This document shows, piece by piece, positions 36,566 through 45,044 of a stretch of DNA of 64,000 bases. The position numbers and the translations under genes are program-made. Source of the stretch: Paenibacillus polygoni (lineage in GTDB: Bacteria > Bacillota > Bacilli > Paenibacillales > Paenibacillaceae); contig NZ_CP127162.1 in NCBI RefSeq assembly GCF_030263935.1, positions 2,985,501 to 3,049,500 on the forward strand, read 5' to 3'. How positions within the stretch are numbered: position 1 is the first letter of the stretch; every line of letters begins with the position of its first letter. A model generated the notes under the pieces. It was not told where the DNA came from. It ran no database searches and worked only from the letters and a program-made list of their open reading frames with translations.

Positions 36566-36602
36566 TCCTATTAAATAAATGAGCATTTTGAAGAAAAGAA
36601 AA

Positions 36603-36646
36603 GAGCATTCATCACCTGATCTATCAGGTACGAATGCTCCTTTTTT
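36603..36646 (+). terminator. Terminator after the LysR gene
   Basis: GAGCATTC/GAATGCTC and ACCTGA/TCAGGT form a long stem, followed by six Ts. Confidence 0.85.
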
Positions 36647-36687
36647 ATGATCTTCATTTGATTAAACTAATTTATTTCTATCTATTA

Positions 36688-36805
36688 TATAACTTGTTAA
36701 AACGGTGAAATCGTATCTATATGACAAATAGAACCATTTTAATCTATATATACTCTACTCTGTCTGATTAAAGCAACGAAAGATATTATATAATTGTTTC
36801 ACCTA
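36688..36805 (+). repeat. Short dispersed repeat, copy A (diverged)
   Basis: The core GACAAATAGAACCATTTT, then ATCTATATATAC and GATTAAAGCAAC, is shared with copy C at 46783-46900 and, inverted, with copy B at 44838-44951. The inverted ends seen in the other copies are degraded here. The rest of the 36646-36807 stretch is A/T-rich with nothing else recognised. Confidence 0.7.
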
Positions 36806-36807
36806 AA

Positions 36808-37275
36808 TCAATATAAGTTCGTAGACTTACAACCGCAAATGACATACTGGCCTGTAATCTGAGCACCTTTATAACACCACATATTCCCGCTGTTAGGCTG
36901 AACGTACTGACTCACACAATCCATACATTTCGCTCTTACCCCTACCGGATCACTCGTATACCACCAGCCGGATGGGTGAGGACATAAACCTCTGCACCCA
37001 TTTAATGCATTGTTCGTTGTACAAGTAACATACGTGGAAGGGCAAGAGCCATCCGCTCCGCATCCGGTGCAAAATTGTCCATGCGGCGGAGAGCAAGCTC
37101 CTAATAAAAAAGAGATTTTAGCCACATCTTCTCTTGGATGAATTAGAATCTTAGCGAGCATGTAAGCAATCTGCTCAGAAATTCGGTTCAACCAGGTTTT
37201 GCGCGTCCATTTTCGAATTATTCGGCTGATCGAATCTTGGGTTTGTTCGTCTTTATTAACAGGTTTACGCCACAT
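36808..37275 (-). CDS. Twelve-Cys protein resembling methylamine dehydrogenase light chain (MauA-like)
   Basis: 155 residues. The first 60 are basic and amphipathic (SRIIRKWTRKTWLNRISEQIAYMLAK), recalling the Tat-type leader of MauA but without a true RR motif. The rest has exactly 12 Cys, the number forming six disulfides in the MauA light chain. The segment NMWCYKGAQITGQYVICGC resembles the MauA region around its second TTQ tryptophan (WCFGA...YHC). GWWY near residue 103 could hold the other Trp, but Cys spacing there differs from MauA. AAGGGGG precedes the ATG. It ends a mauF-E-D-A-like order with no mauB in the window. Likely a secreted, disulfide-rich, possibly TTQ-bearing protein. Confidence 0.5.
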   Translation of the reverse strand: MWRKPVNKDEQTQDSISRIIRKWTRKTWLNRISEQIAYMLAKILIHPREDVAKISFLLGACSPPHGQFCTGCGADGSCPSTYVTCTTNNALNGCRGLCPHPSGWWYTSDPVGVRAKCMDCVSQYVQPNSGNMWCYKGAQITGQYVICGCKSTNLY

Positions 37276-37293
37276 CAGAATTCCCCCTTACAA

Positions 37294-37833
37294 CTAGGAA
37301 ACCTTTGCTGATTTAATATAACTTTCTAGTTGTTCCCGGCTGTTGACGAGTCCTTTATGTCTAATGACGCCCTGCGAATCGATGGCATAAGCATAAGGAG
37401 TCACTTGAACATCCAGCTGATGGGCAAATTCGGAACTTACTAGAACAACTTCATTCTCGTACTCCATTTGATGGGCGTAATCCTCGGCCAGTTCTGCCGA
37501 TGAAAATAACATAAGAACCGGCTGTACCTCATATTCCTTTGTCATCAACTGAAAATCAGGCAGAATTTCGGCACATTCTCTACACGTTGGTGAGCCAAAT
37601 AACATCAGAGCGGGGCTTCCCTTCAGTTCCTCCGTTGACCACTGCCTGCCATCTAAATGAGGGGTTGTGGCTGCCGGAAGCCTCTCGCCAACAGGAATAC
37701 CGGACTGATTAACGCCTCGCGCGGTCCCCATAATCATGATGCCGAGTTGCCTGAACAAGATGAGATTAAGGATCACTAACGGAACAACGAGCAGCCATAA
37801 AATCGCATAGGATACCCAAAAGAATGTAGACAT
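37294..37833 (-). CDS. MauD-like membrane-anchored thioredoxin-fold protein
   Basis: 179 residues. An N-terminal membrane segment (about 3-27) is followed by a thioredoxin-like domain with the active site GSPTCRECAEILPDF near 75 (CxxC), SSEFAHQLDVQVTPYAYAID near 130 and a cis-Pro. In methylamine utilisation MauD is thought to help form or isomerise disulfides of the light chain. It lies between MauE-like and MauA-like genes, 13 and 18 bases apart, so it would serve the 12-Cys protein. Confidence 0.75.
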   Translation of the reverse strand: MSTFFWVSYAILWLLVVPLVILNLILFRQLGIMIMGTARGVNQSGIPVGERLPAATTPHLDGRQWSTEELKGSPALMLFGSPTCRECAEILPDFQLMTKEYEVQPVLMLFSSAELAEDYAHQMEYENEVVLVSSEFAHQLDVQVTPYAYAIDSQGVIRHKGLVNSREQLESYIKSAKVS

Positions 37834-37846
37834 GAGAAAGCACCTT

Positions 37847-38386
37847 CTACTTCGTTATTTTTTCAACATAGATAGCGGCTATAGCGCGGTAAGCACGTAT
37901 CGCGTAGATTGCATCCGGCACTCCAACCACACAAACGAGAGCGACTATCATACACAGAAATTCCATCATGAGACCTTCCAGAGATAAAGATAAAGGCAGT
38001 TCCTTCATCTGCAGCCAGCGGCTCATGAAAATAAGGAGAGAGATGACAGCTAGAATCCCATTGCCAGCGGCAAGCCGGTAGCTTAGTTTAGATGCAATCT
38101 GTGAACCAAAACACCCGCAATCGACCCTTCCATTACGCTGTAAATAATAGATGACACCTGTCCCTTGAATAAGATAAAGAATAGCCAAACTAAGTAATCC
38201 CATAGCGGTTGAAATTGTAAAAAGGATTGTAACCGAGATAAACTGCATTACGATTAATAATAGATGCATCTGGGAATTACCTGGGAAATGATGCAGATCA
38301 CGGAAGATCTTACTCCATAGATAGCTGACTATAGAAAAGAGCATGGGAAGTGTTAGTAATATAGCTATAAGATCATACATGATCAT
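37847..38386 (-). CDS. MauE/DoxX-family membrane protein
   Basis: 179 residues with four to five membrane segments. The motif GRVDCGCFGSQIASKLSYRLAAGNG near 85 is the signature of MauE (CxCFG). Its two Cys probably relay electrons between a membrane quinone or partner and the thioredoxin-fold MauD-like protein, as in VKOR/DsbB-like systems. AAGGAG lies five bases before the ATG. It lies in one operon with the MauD- and MauA-like genes. Confidence 0.75.
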   Translation of the reverse strand: MIMYDLIAILLTLPMLFSIVSYLWSKIFRDLHHFPGNSQMHLLLIVMQFISVTILFTISTAMGLLSLAILYLIQGTGVIYYLQRNGRVDCGCFGSQIASKLSYRLAAGNGILAVISLLIFMSRWLQMKELPLSLSLEGLMMEFLCMIVALVCVVGVPDAIYAIRAYRAIAAIYVEKITK

Positions 38387-38407
38387 CAGGACTCCTTCGA
38401 TCTTGGA

Positions 38408-39052
38408 CTAGTTCATAAAGATAAGAATTATGGAACCTATAAGAAGGATGTAAGAAGCGAATAGCCGCATGGCAGTAAGCGCTGTGTGTCTGAACACCCT
38501 TTTCTCCAGCATCTGATAGACGAAAGACCTGATAAAAGGAAGACTAAACACCATCCCTCGGACCATTCCAAAACAAAAACCAGCTGCTACACTTAGCCAC
38601 CAGGGTGCAGAAAACAGAGAGATTAGCACATAACAATGAAATAATACGCCTGCCTGCAAAGTAATAAAGCCCATCCCCAGAATATTTCCCCATAGCGCTG
38701 CTGTGCGGTATCCTGCATCTTTAATCCAGACCGACGGTACGATAAAATTACCGGAAGGTAACAGCCCTGCTTTGTTCCACAGCTCAAGTCCAATAAAAAG
38801 CAGGAAAATAAGGATAATAACAGGCTTATAATACAAGTCCAGTTGAAATGATTTCAGTAAAAAGTTTGCTCCGCCAATAATTAATCCGGTTAACAAACCG
38901 CCAAGTGTACAGAAAAAAATATAGACTACTGCATACTTCATTTTGCTGACCTTTGTACTTTCAAGGCTTCCCAGCACATTTAGTCCACATGTCGTATCCA
39001 CACTTGATATCGCTGCCGCCACAGCAAAAACAAATAATAAGAAGGACAACAA
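38408..39052 (-). CDS. Multispan membrane protein at the MauF position
   Basis: 214 residues with six hydrophobic segments. It starts at a TTG with GGGGAG eight bases upstream; no ATG fits. DTTCGLNVLGSLE near residue 19 carries a Cys within the first membrane region. MauF of methylamine utilisation is also a six-span protein of the DsbD/CcdA-like group, and it likewise precedes mauE-D-A in those operons, but sequence similarity is too weak to read by eye. It is the first gene of this operon. Confidence 0.55.
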   Translation of the reverse strand: MLSFLLFVFAVAAAISSVDTTCGLNVLGSLESTKVSKMKYAVVYIFFCTLGGLLTGLIIGGANFLLKSFQLDLYYKPVIILIFLLFIGLELWNKAGLLPSGNFIVPSVWIKDAGYRTAALWGNILGMGFITLQAGVLFHCYVLISLFSAPWWLSVAAGFCFGMVRGMVFSLPFIRSFVYQMLEKRVFRHTALTAMRLFASYILLIGSIILIFMN

Positions 39053-39132
39053 CTTCCCATCTCCCCTTATTTCACATGGTTAATTACTTCCCTTACTCAT
39101 CGTATGAGCTGTGAAATGAAATTAGCCTTAAA

Positions 39133-39187
39133 TCAGAAAAAAACAAAGCAAGGAAGAAACTAAATGTCCCTTCGTATGCTTTGTTTT
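39133..39187 (-). terminator. Terminator after the MFS gene
   Basis: AAAACAAAGCA and TGCTTTGTTTT form an 11-bp stem with a T-rich end on the minus strand. Confidence 0.75.
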
Positions 39188-39238
39188 GGAATTGTTTTAA
39201 AAGCATTTTTAATTTATATATGAGAGTATTATGATCTA

Positions 39239-40489
39239 TTACAAAGGCAAGTGGTTATTTTCCTCATGTGCAGTCGCTTTCTCTTTCGTCTGCCAAAATG
39301 ACATCGCTGACGATATGAGAAACAGAAACGTCATACCTGAAAACATTACTTTAGCTCCTAAAGCATCCGCCAGTATACCTGAGCCGCTTCTTCCGATCGG
39401 TGCAATAAGCCCGCTGACGGTATAATTCACACCATAGACTCTTCCCAGGCGATCATCCGGAGTGTTAGACTGCAAATTCGTGTGAAAAGCAGATCCCGTT
39501 AGACCAAAGGAAATCCCGGCGATAAAAATAAAGAAGACAATCCACAGCTCTTCATGAACGAATATCAGGCAGCCAAAGCCAATCGCTTGCAGCAAATACC
39601 CTATGCCGAGCAGCTTATATGTACTGAAGCGCAGATACGATACCACCGCATACCCTGCTAATTGTCCTAACGCAAGTGAAGAATAAATCATTCCAATCAC
39701 GGCAGACTGACGCTCAGCAGATAATAATAAATCTTGGTCTAGAAATAAGGGTAGAAGCACAAAGAAGGGGGAATAAGCTAGTAAGGACAAGCAGCTAATG
39801 ATGAACAATTGGCGAATCCGTTTCGTTTGATAGACAAATGTAAATCCTTCCACTGCCTCTGTAAAAACAGAAGTTTGCTTCCTTTCGGTCTTGGATATTT
39901 GCGGTATATGTAGGAAACTTGCAGCAAGAGAGGCGAATAAGAAGGAAGCCGCATTGATTAGGAGAACGACCTCCATCGGTAACCATGCAAGAAGAACGGC
40001 AGCTGCAGCCGGCCCCGCAATATAGCCAAGACTATCTGTCATCCCGATCGTTGCATTTGCGGTTGTGAGTTCATCTTTGGTCACAAACCTAGGAATTAAG
40101 GCATTGACAATAGGTTCGAAAAACTGAGTAGCTGCACCTAGTAAGAAGGAAAGGATCGTTAAACTTGTCACGTTCAATGTTCCTGAGTAAGACAGTACAG
40201 CCATTGTTATTACAACACCACTGCATAGAAGACTCGAACTAATGAGCAGCATCTTCCGATTCCACCGATCCGATGCTACGCCAGATAGGGATCCAAACAG
40301 AAAGCTCGAAAGTGCAAAAGCAGCCAGTACGATTCCGGTCCCAGCTCCAGATTGTGTAATCCCATAAGCAAGCGCAATGACAGCCACAGAGTATACACCA
40401 TCTCCTAGACGAGAGATCAGCATACCGACAAATGCCCAGAATATATTTCGATTTTTACTCAGCAACGTGATTTGCGGTATATTCAGCAT
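39239..40489 (-). CDS. Major facilitator superfamily transporter
   Basis: 416 residues with about twelve membrane segments. The loop 2-3 motif GVASDRWNRKMLLI near 72 fits the MFS RxGRR-like signature. It resembles drug or enterobactin-type exporters of the MFS_3 group. The short Arg-rich gene at 40584-40901 precedes it on the same strand with a 94-base gap. The substrate is unknown. Confidence 0.85.
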   Translation of the reverse strand: MLNIPQITLLSKNRNIFWAFVGMLISRLGDGVYSVAVIALAYGITQSGAGTGIVLAAFALSSFLFGSLSGVASDRWNRKMLLISSSLLCSGVVITMAVLSYSGTLNVTSLTILSFLLGAATQFFEPIVNALIPRFVTKDELTTANATIGMTDSLGYIAGPAAAAVLLAWLPMEVVLLINAASFLFASLAASFLHIPQISKTERKQTSVFTEAVEGFTFVYQTKRIRQLFIISCLSLLAYSPFFVLLPLFLDQDLLLSAERQSAVIGMIYSSLALGQLAGYAVVSYLRFSTYKLLGIGYLLQAIGFGCLIFVHEELWIVFFIFIAGISFGLTGSAFHTNLQSNTPDDRLGRVYGVNYTVSGLIAPIGRSGSGILADALGAKVMFSGMTFLFLISSAMSFWQTKEKATAHEENNHLPL

Positions 40490-40583
40490 TCTTGGTCCAT
40501 TCCTCCTGTTCCATTCTTAAAACAAAAAGAGTTATAACATGATCCCGTTCAACTGGAGATGTGCTCTATACATGTCAGAAGCA

Positions 40584-40901
40584 TTAGGCAATTCGTCTTT
40601 CTGAGGTCAGCTTTCGTCTAACCATTCTTATGATTAATGATGCTAAGTAAAGAATCCGCTCTCTTATTCCCGTTACGATCTGGAAAAGCAATATGCTTCT
40701 GATCAAGCACTTTAACGGATCCCCGCTTTCCTCCTTTCGGAGAAACATCCATCTGTGTTTGGGAATTAGCATACCTAGAAAGAATAAGGAAGACAATTCT
40801 AAATAATATTTAATATGTTCGTATATGACATTTACAGATTTTCTGATGATCGCTTCCCGAGACTCTTCAATCTTCATATGAAGTTGTAATACAGATTTCA
40901 T
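40584..40901 (-). CDS. Hypothetical protein with basic, partly hydrophobic sequence
   Basis: 105 residues rich in Ile, Leu, Arg and Lys, with two or three moderately hydrophobic stretches (YYLELSSLFFLGMLI near 32). GGGAG lies six bases before the ATG. I do not recognise it. It could be a real small membrane-associated protein upstream of the MFS gene or a chance frame; no other gene occupies the stretch on either strand. Confidence 0.4.
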   Translation of the reverse strand: MKSVLQLHMKIEESREAIIRKSVNVIYEHIKYYLELSSLFFLGMLIPKHRWMFLRKEESGDPLKCLIRSILLFQIVTGIRERILYLASLIIRMVRRKLTSERRIA

Positions 40902-40995
40902 CTTCCTCTCCCATTGATTGACAATCAGCTGAACTCTTTACTATAGTAATCTGATAATAAAAAAGCACTTTATTACTTGAAAGGAAGAAATCATC

Positions 40996-41721
40996 ATGAG
41001 CTTACCTCTGCTTGAGCAAACCCGAACAGCTAACGAGGATTCGTTTGTACAGGGTGTAAAAGACTGTGTCCCCACTTTGCTGGGATATATGAGCATTGGT
41101 TTCGCTTTTGGAATCGTAGGCATCTCCTCTGATCTAAGCATTCTTGAAGTCGCCTTATTATCTATCCTTGTCTATGCGGGATCAGCACAGTTCATTATCT
41201 GCGCGCTCCTTGTGACAAGTACGCCCGCTTCAGCGATCATATTTACAACTTTTATCGTTAATTTAAGGCACTTTCTTCTGAGTCTGACCGTTGCACCTTA
41301 TTTGACCCGTTACTCGTTGCCGCAAAACATTGGTTTTGGAGCATTATTAACGGATGAGACATTTGGTGTGGCTGCAAGCCGGATTGCCGGACAGGGTGAA
41401 CTTCATAATCGGTGGATGAACGGTTTAAATATTACAGCGTACCTATGCTGGATCGCTGCTTGTACGCTAGGAGCCGTTTCAGGTCAGTGGATATCTAATC
41501 CTGAAGCACTTGGGCTTGATTTTGCTCTTGTCGCTATGTTTGCGGCTTTATTAGTATTGCAGTTACAATCCACTCCAAAAAACAAACTGACGCACCGCTT
41601 GTCCCTAGTTCTGTATATGATCATTTCGATGATTGTTCTCTCTTTCCTGCTTCCTTCTCATATCGCCGTACTCATTTCAACCATTGTTGTGGCAACCATT
41701 GGGGTGGTGACAGATCGATGA
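40996..41721 (+). CDS. azlC: AzlC-family branched-chain amino acid exporter subunit
   Basis: 241 residues with about six to seven membrane segments. GVKDCVPTLLGYMSIGFAFGIVG near 21 and YAGSAQFIICALL near 62 are AzlC signatures, and FIVNLRHFLLSLTVAPYL near 86 is the conserved central helix. Together with AzlD it exports branched-chain amino acids and 4-azaleucine. AAAGGAAG precedes the ATG. The stop overlaps the azlD start (ATGA). Confidence 0.92.
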   Translation: MSLPLLEQTRTANEDSFVQGVKDCVPTLLGYMSIGFAFGIVGISSDLSILEVALLSILVYAGSAQFIICALLVTSTPASAIIFTTFIVNLRHFLLSLTVAPYLTRYSLPQNIGFGALLTDETFGVAASRIAGQGELHNRWMNGLNITAYLCWIAACTLGAVSGQWISNPEALGLDFALVAMFAALLVLQLQSTPKNKLTHRLSLVLYMIISMIVLSFLLPSHIAVLISTIVVATIGVVTDR

Positions 41722-42041
41722 CGATAAGTATGAATATGATTTGGCTGATTCTAGGATGTATGATCGTTACCTTGCTACCACGCATTATTCCTTTTATTTT
41801 TGTGCGTAGTGTTCAGATGCCTGAGGTCGTCCTAAAATGGCTTTCTTATATCCCTGTATGCATTCTAACAGCGCTAGTTACCGAAAGTATGCTGCAAGAT
41901 ACGGGCAGCCTGCTTCGTTTTAACTGGCATGTAGTGATTGCCCTCATTCCATCCGTCATTACTGCTATATGGACAAAAAGTCTCTCTCTCACCGTCATTA
42001 TTGGTGTTGTCTGCATGGCTTTACTTCGTTTCATAATGTAA
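41718..42041 (+). CDS. azlD: AzlD-family branched-chain amino acid exporter subunit
   Basis: 107 residues with four membrane segments. TLLPRIIPFIFVRSVQMPEVVLKWLSYIPVCILTALV near 19 is the AzlD signature. The ATG overlaps the azlC stop by four bases, so the pair is translationally coupled and forms a two-part exporter. Confidence 0.92.
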   Translation: MTISMNMIWLILGCMIVTLLPRIIPFIFVRSVQMPEVVLKWLSYIPVCILTALVTESMLQDTGSLLRFNWHVVIALIPSVITAIWTKSLSLTVIIGVVCMALLRFIM

Positions 42042-42155
42042 TACATAATGTATAGAATCAATTTCACAACTGTTTGCTTCATTATTAAAGAAACCGTTAT
42101 ATTTACGTAAACGATGTGTAATGTATAAATAACATTTTGTTCAGGAGGGAAAGAC

Positions 42156-42557
42156 ATGTTGCACAAAATAGAACTAAATACATCCAAAAGAGATGAAATG
42201 AGAGATATTACGCGGGAGGTGCAGTCTTATGTACGTAAAAGCGGGATTCCAGACGGCTTAGCAGTCATCTATACCCCGCATACAACTGCTGGGATTACCA
42301 TTAATGAAAATGCTGACCCCGATGTGAAGCATGATGTACTTATGAGACTGGATGAAGTTTACCCTTGGAATCATCCAAAATATCGGCACGCCGAAGGCAA
42401 TACAGCCTCCCATTTGAAAGCAATAACGACAGGAACATCTCAGACGGTTATTATACAGAATGGAGAATTACTGCTTGGAAGATGGCAAGGGATCTATTTT
42501 TGTGAATTTGATGGACCACGTAACCGGGACTGTTATATTAAGATCATGGAAGGATAA
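42156..42557 (+). CDS. YjbQ/UPF0047-family protein
   Basis: 133 residues. The conserved [16 protein letters not shown] near 41, [18 protein letters not shown] near 72 and the closing [17 protein letters not shown] near 108 are family landmarks, with His and Glu residues that bind a metal. E. coli YjbQ has a weak thiamine-phosphate synthase activity, but its main role is unclear. An AGGAGGG site precedes the ATG. Monocistronic with its own terminator. Confidence 0.9.
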   Translation: MLHKIELNTSKRDEMRDITREVQSYVRKSGIPDGLAVIYTPHTTAGITINENADPDVKHDVLMRLDEVYPWNHPKYRHAEGNTASHLKAITTGTSQTVIIQNGELLLGRWQGIYFCEFDGPRNRDCYIKIMEG

Positions 42558-42571
42558 CGTTGTTACATACG

Positions 42572-42608
42572 AAAGGCAGTGAGGTGTCCTCACTGCCTTT
42601 CTCTTTTT
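42572..42608 (+). terminator. Terminator after the YjbQ gene
   Basis: AAAGGCAGTGAGG and CCTCACTGCCTTT form a 13-bp stem, followed by CTCTTTTT. Confidence 0.85.
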
Positions 42609-42657
42609 CTGAAAAAAAGAATGAGTAGTATTAATACTCAGATCCTAATAACACACA

Positions 42658-43080
42658 TTAATCCGAATATAGTTGTCCGTTAAATGTCTCAGGTCCTACA
42701 CGTATCGTACCGAGTAGATTTGAGATGACATATGCGGAATAGGTCAACTGAGGAGTGATTGGCGGATTAAAATCTGTTGCAGTAAAGTTAATAATCTGTG
42801 GAGCTAATAAGCTGAGGTCAAATGTGGAAGTTGCAGAATATACAATGGGATCTGTCGGTGCTGTCCCTCTCACAATTCTTATCGTAATACCTGCTAAAGC
42901 AAGCGGAACCTGTACGGAAATCGTCCCACTGAATACCACACGGGGATTGGCTCCTGCACCAGCAGTTAACAGTCCAATTTGGCCAAACAATTGCGGGGTA
43001 TTAAGCAGAAGAATAGGGATGGATATCGAGTTTGATGTCGAAGCATTCTGAGATGTTCTAGAATCTATAAATTGGCTCAT
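42658..43080 (-). CDS. Beta-rich protein resembling exosporium/spore-surface proteins
   Basis: 140 residues. The first 20 residues are Ser/Asn-rich with no signal peptide, then alternating hydrophobic strands cover the rest (VVFSGTISVQVPLALAGITIRIVRG). The pattern resembles the C-terminal domains of spore-surface proteins such as BclA and related Paenibacillus proteins. AGGAGG precedes the ATG. A 3' fragment of a paralogue lies at 31172-31236. The spore link is inferred from sequence style only. Confidence 0.6.
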   Translation of the reverse strand: MSQFIDSRTSQNASTSNSISIPILLLNTPQLFGQIGLLTAGAGANPRVVFSGTISVQVPLALAGITIRIVRGTAPTDPIVYSATSTFDLSLLAPQIINFTATDFNPPITPQLTYSAYVISNLLGTIRVGPETFNGQLYSD

Positions 43081-43161
43081 ACGTTCTCTACCTCCTATTT
43101 CTAGTGATAGATTATCATATGCTTGGCCTTGCTATTTGGAATAAGCGGTTTTACTAATTAT

Positions 43162-44379
43162 CTATAAGGATCGAATTCGTCTATAATACAACCAAGTCCG
43201 AATCGTTAAAGATCCAAAAATGAAAATGACCAAAATACTAAACAGAAACTGAACCATTTGAGATATATCAAAATTTTCAGCCTGTAGTAACTGACTGTAT
43301 TCTTCTAATTGTAGAAGATGGACGACTACAATAAGTATAGATAAACATGAGTAGGTAAGTGCGACCCGTTTAGCATGTTTCAATTGATGGAATTTATCAC
43401 TGTAGAGTTGCGGCGGCTTCTCATCCCTGGAATATTCATGACTCCATAAGGTCCATTGCTGAAGATTGAGAGAAGTAAAATAAATCAGCTTCCAACCCGC
43501 CTCTTTGTGAAATGTATAGTAATCTTCATTCACATAGTTTTGATAATCTGCACAATAACTTACTTTACGGGGAGTCCCCTTTTTAAAATAAAATGTGGTT
43601 CCTGTTTTCCCAACATAATATAAACTCAGCCCATCTTCCTCCATTGTCTCCAGCCATTTTTCAAGCTTATCCGGCTCATAAGTCCAAGCATACCTTCGCT
43701 TTACTACGATTTCCCCTGAACGTCTTAGCCGCTTTATTTCATCCCTGCTCGGGCTTTCTTCCTTATGTCTGCTCTCCTGTGAATAAATATTCTCTAGTGA
43801 ATGATTATTCTCTAGTGAGTAGTTGCTTTCACCAAGCAACCTCTTATTTGACCCCTTTATCTTGGTAATAGAGTAAAACGAAAGTGCCCATAGCATGATT
43901 CCCATTCCTGCATAGAGGAAGGTGATAATCCAAAGCGGGCTTTTCACAAAACCAAACTGAACGCTTGAGGATATAGCCAATCCTATTAGCAAGTAGGATA
44001 AAACAATTACTGTTAAATAAATAAAGATGCTCCCAAAAAGATACATGATTTTTTTATTATGTTTGATTATGTTTTCACGCACAGGATAGCTTTCAATTTC
44101 ATTTGAAGGTTTATCATTAGCCGCTACATACCAGTTTCCACTCTGCAAAATCATGGCCCATCCATTACGTGTTAAGAAGCTGGACAATGACTTCTGTTTC
44201 ATTTTATCGAACCCGATCTTGTATAGCCTTTTTCTCTGTTCTCCTTGCCGGAATATAAAATATCGAGTGAACCGATTAATTTCTACTAATTCATGACCTT
44301 TCTCCGACATCGATGAAAGCCATTCCTCTGTTTTCTGCACATCATAACTCCAAAAAGGTTTATATACTTTTATCTTCAC
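43162..44379 (-). CDS. Membrane protein with two DUF2812 domains
   Basis: 405 residues. DUF2812 occurs twice: about 1-85 (KPFWSYDVQKTEEWLSSMSEKGHELVEINRFTRYFIF) and 215-310 (RRYAWTYEPDKLEKWLETMEEDGLSLYYVGKTGTTFYF). Each copy is followed by a pair of membrane segments, so the protein is an internal duplication. A short tandem repeat (SLENNHSLENIYSQES) links the halves. The GTG start has AGGAGG upstream and overlaps the PadR gene by 20 bases. DUF2812 genes regularly accompany PadR regulators. The role is unknown; PadR probably represses the pair. Confidence 0.82.
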   Translation of the reverse strand: MKIKVYKPFWSYDVQKTEEWLSSMSEKGHELVEINRFTRYFIFRQGEQRKRLYKIGFDKMKQKSLSSFLTRNGWAMILQSGNWYVAANDKPSNEIESYPVRENIIKHNKKIMYLFGSIFIYLTVIVLSYLLIGLAISSSVQFGFVKSPLWIITFLYAGMGIMLWALSFYSITKIKGSNKRLLGESNYSLENNHSLENIYSQESRHKEESPSRDEIKRLRRSGEIVVKRRYAWTYEPDKLEKWLETMEEDGLSLYYVGKTGTTFYFKKGTPRKVSYCADYQNYVNEDYYTFHKEAGWKLIYFTSLNLQQWTLWSHEYSRDEKPPQLYSDKFHQLKHAKRVALTYSCLSILIVVVHLLQLEEYSQLLQAENFDISQMVQFLFSILVIFIFGSLTIRTWLYYRRIRSL

Positions 44380-44704
44380 TAAAAAACCTCCTGTATTTCA
44401 GCGCGTTATTATGTAACTCTTCAAGTCTGCTGATCTCTGCTGTGATAAGCGTCCTGCCTAAATCAGTCACTTCATAAACCGTCTTTCTTTCCTCATCGGC
44501 AAACACCGTTATAATGCCATCTTTCTGCATTTTGGTTAACGTTCCATATACCGTTCCCGATCCTAAGCGAATTCTTGAACTCGAAATGTCTTCTACATGT
44601 TTCACAATTCCATATCCATGTCTTGGCTCTGCTAAGGATAGCAGAATATAAAATGCCGTCTCTGACATAGGCAGATACTTTTTTAGTGTTTTTTCGATAG
44701 CCAG
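44360..44704 (-). CDS. PadR-family transcriptional regulator, probable CTG start
   Basis: 114 residues if started at the CTG at 44704. An ATG at 44668 gives 102 residues but has no ribosome binding site, while AAAGGAGG lies exactly eight bases before the CTG. The extra LKKYLPM is typical of the N-terminus of this family. The winged helix has ETAFYILLSLAEPRHGYGIVKHVE and RLGSGTVYGTLTKMQKDGII, with the end running SRLEELHNNALKYRRFF. PadR proteins repress transporter or stress genes; here the overlapping DUF2812 gene is the likely target and partner. Confidence 0.82.
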   Translation of the reverse strand: MAIEKTLKKYLPMSETAFYILLSLAEPRHGYGIVKHVEDISSSRIRLGSGTVYGTLTKMQKDGIITVFADEERKTVYEVTDLGRTLITAEISRLEELHNNALKYRRFFSEDKSI

Positions 44705-44837
44705 ACTGCTTTCCTCCTTTTACTAATACCCATGCAGCTAAAATAAAATGAATATGTCATATCGTGATTGTATCACAGCGTGACATATTATGGATATAAA
44801 TTACAAAAAATATATATGTTTGGATTTCAATTATAGT

Positions 44838-44951
44838 GAATCAATTTCGGAATACCTTTAGTTGCTTTACATAAGACTATGTAGATCAAAATAGTTCTAT
44901 TTTTCTATACAGTTACAAATTTATCGTTTTCATGAGTTATGAAATTGATTC
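44838..44951 (-). repeat. Short dispersed repeat, copy B
   Basis: 114 bp bounded by GAATCAATTTC and GAAATTGATTC, perfect 11-bp inverted ends. Read on the minus strand it matches copy C (46783-46900) closely: AACGATAAATTTGTAAC, ATAGAACTATTTTGATCTA and AAAGCAACTAAAGGTATT. AGT flanks it on both sides. No coding frame is present. The rest of the gene-free 44705-45044 stretch holds only a terminator. Confidence 0.8.
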
Positions 44952-44993
44952 AGTCTTACAATAATCCATGTAGATAACTTCTTTGCATATACC

Positions 44994-45028
44994 AAAAAGG
45001 CTGCTGATTGTAATCAATCAACAGCCTT
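44994..45028 (-). terminator. Terminator after the MarR gene
   Basis: AAGGCTG and CAGCCTT, with an extended TGATT/AATCA pairing, are followed by a T run on the minus strand. Confidence 0.8.
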
Positions 45029-45044
45029 CTCGGTAATACCCTAT

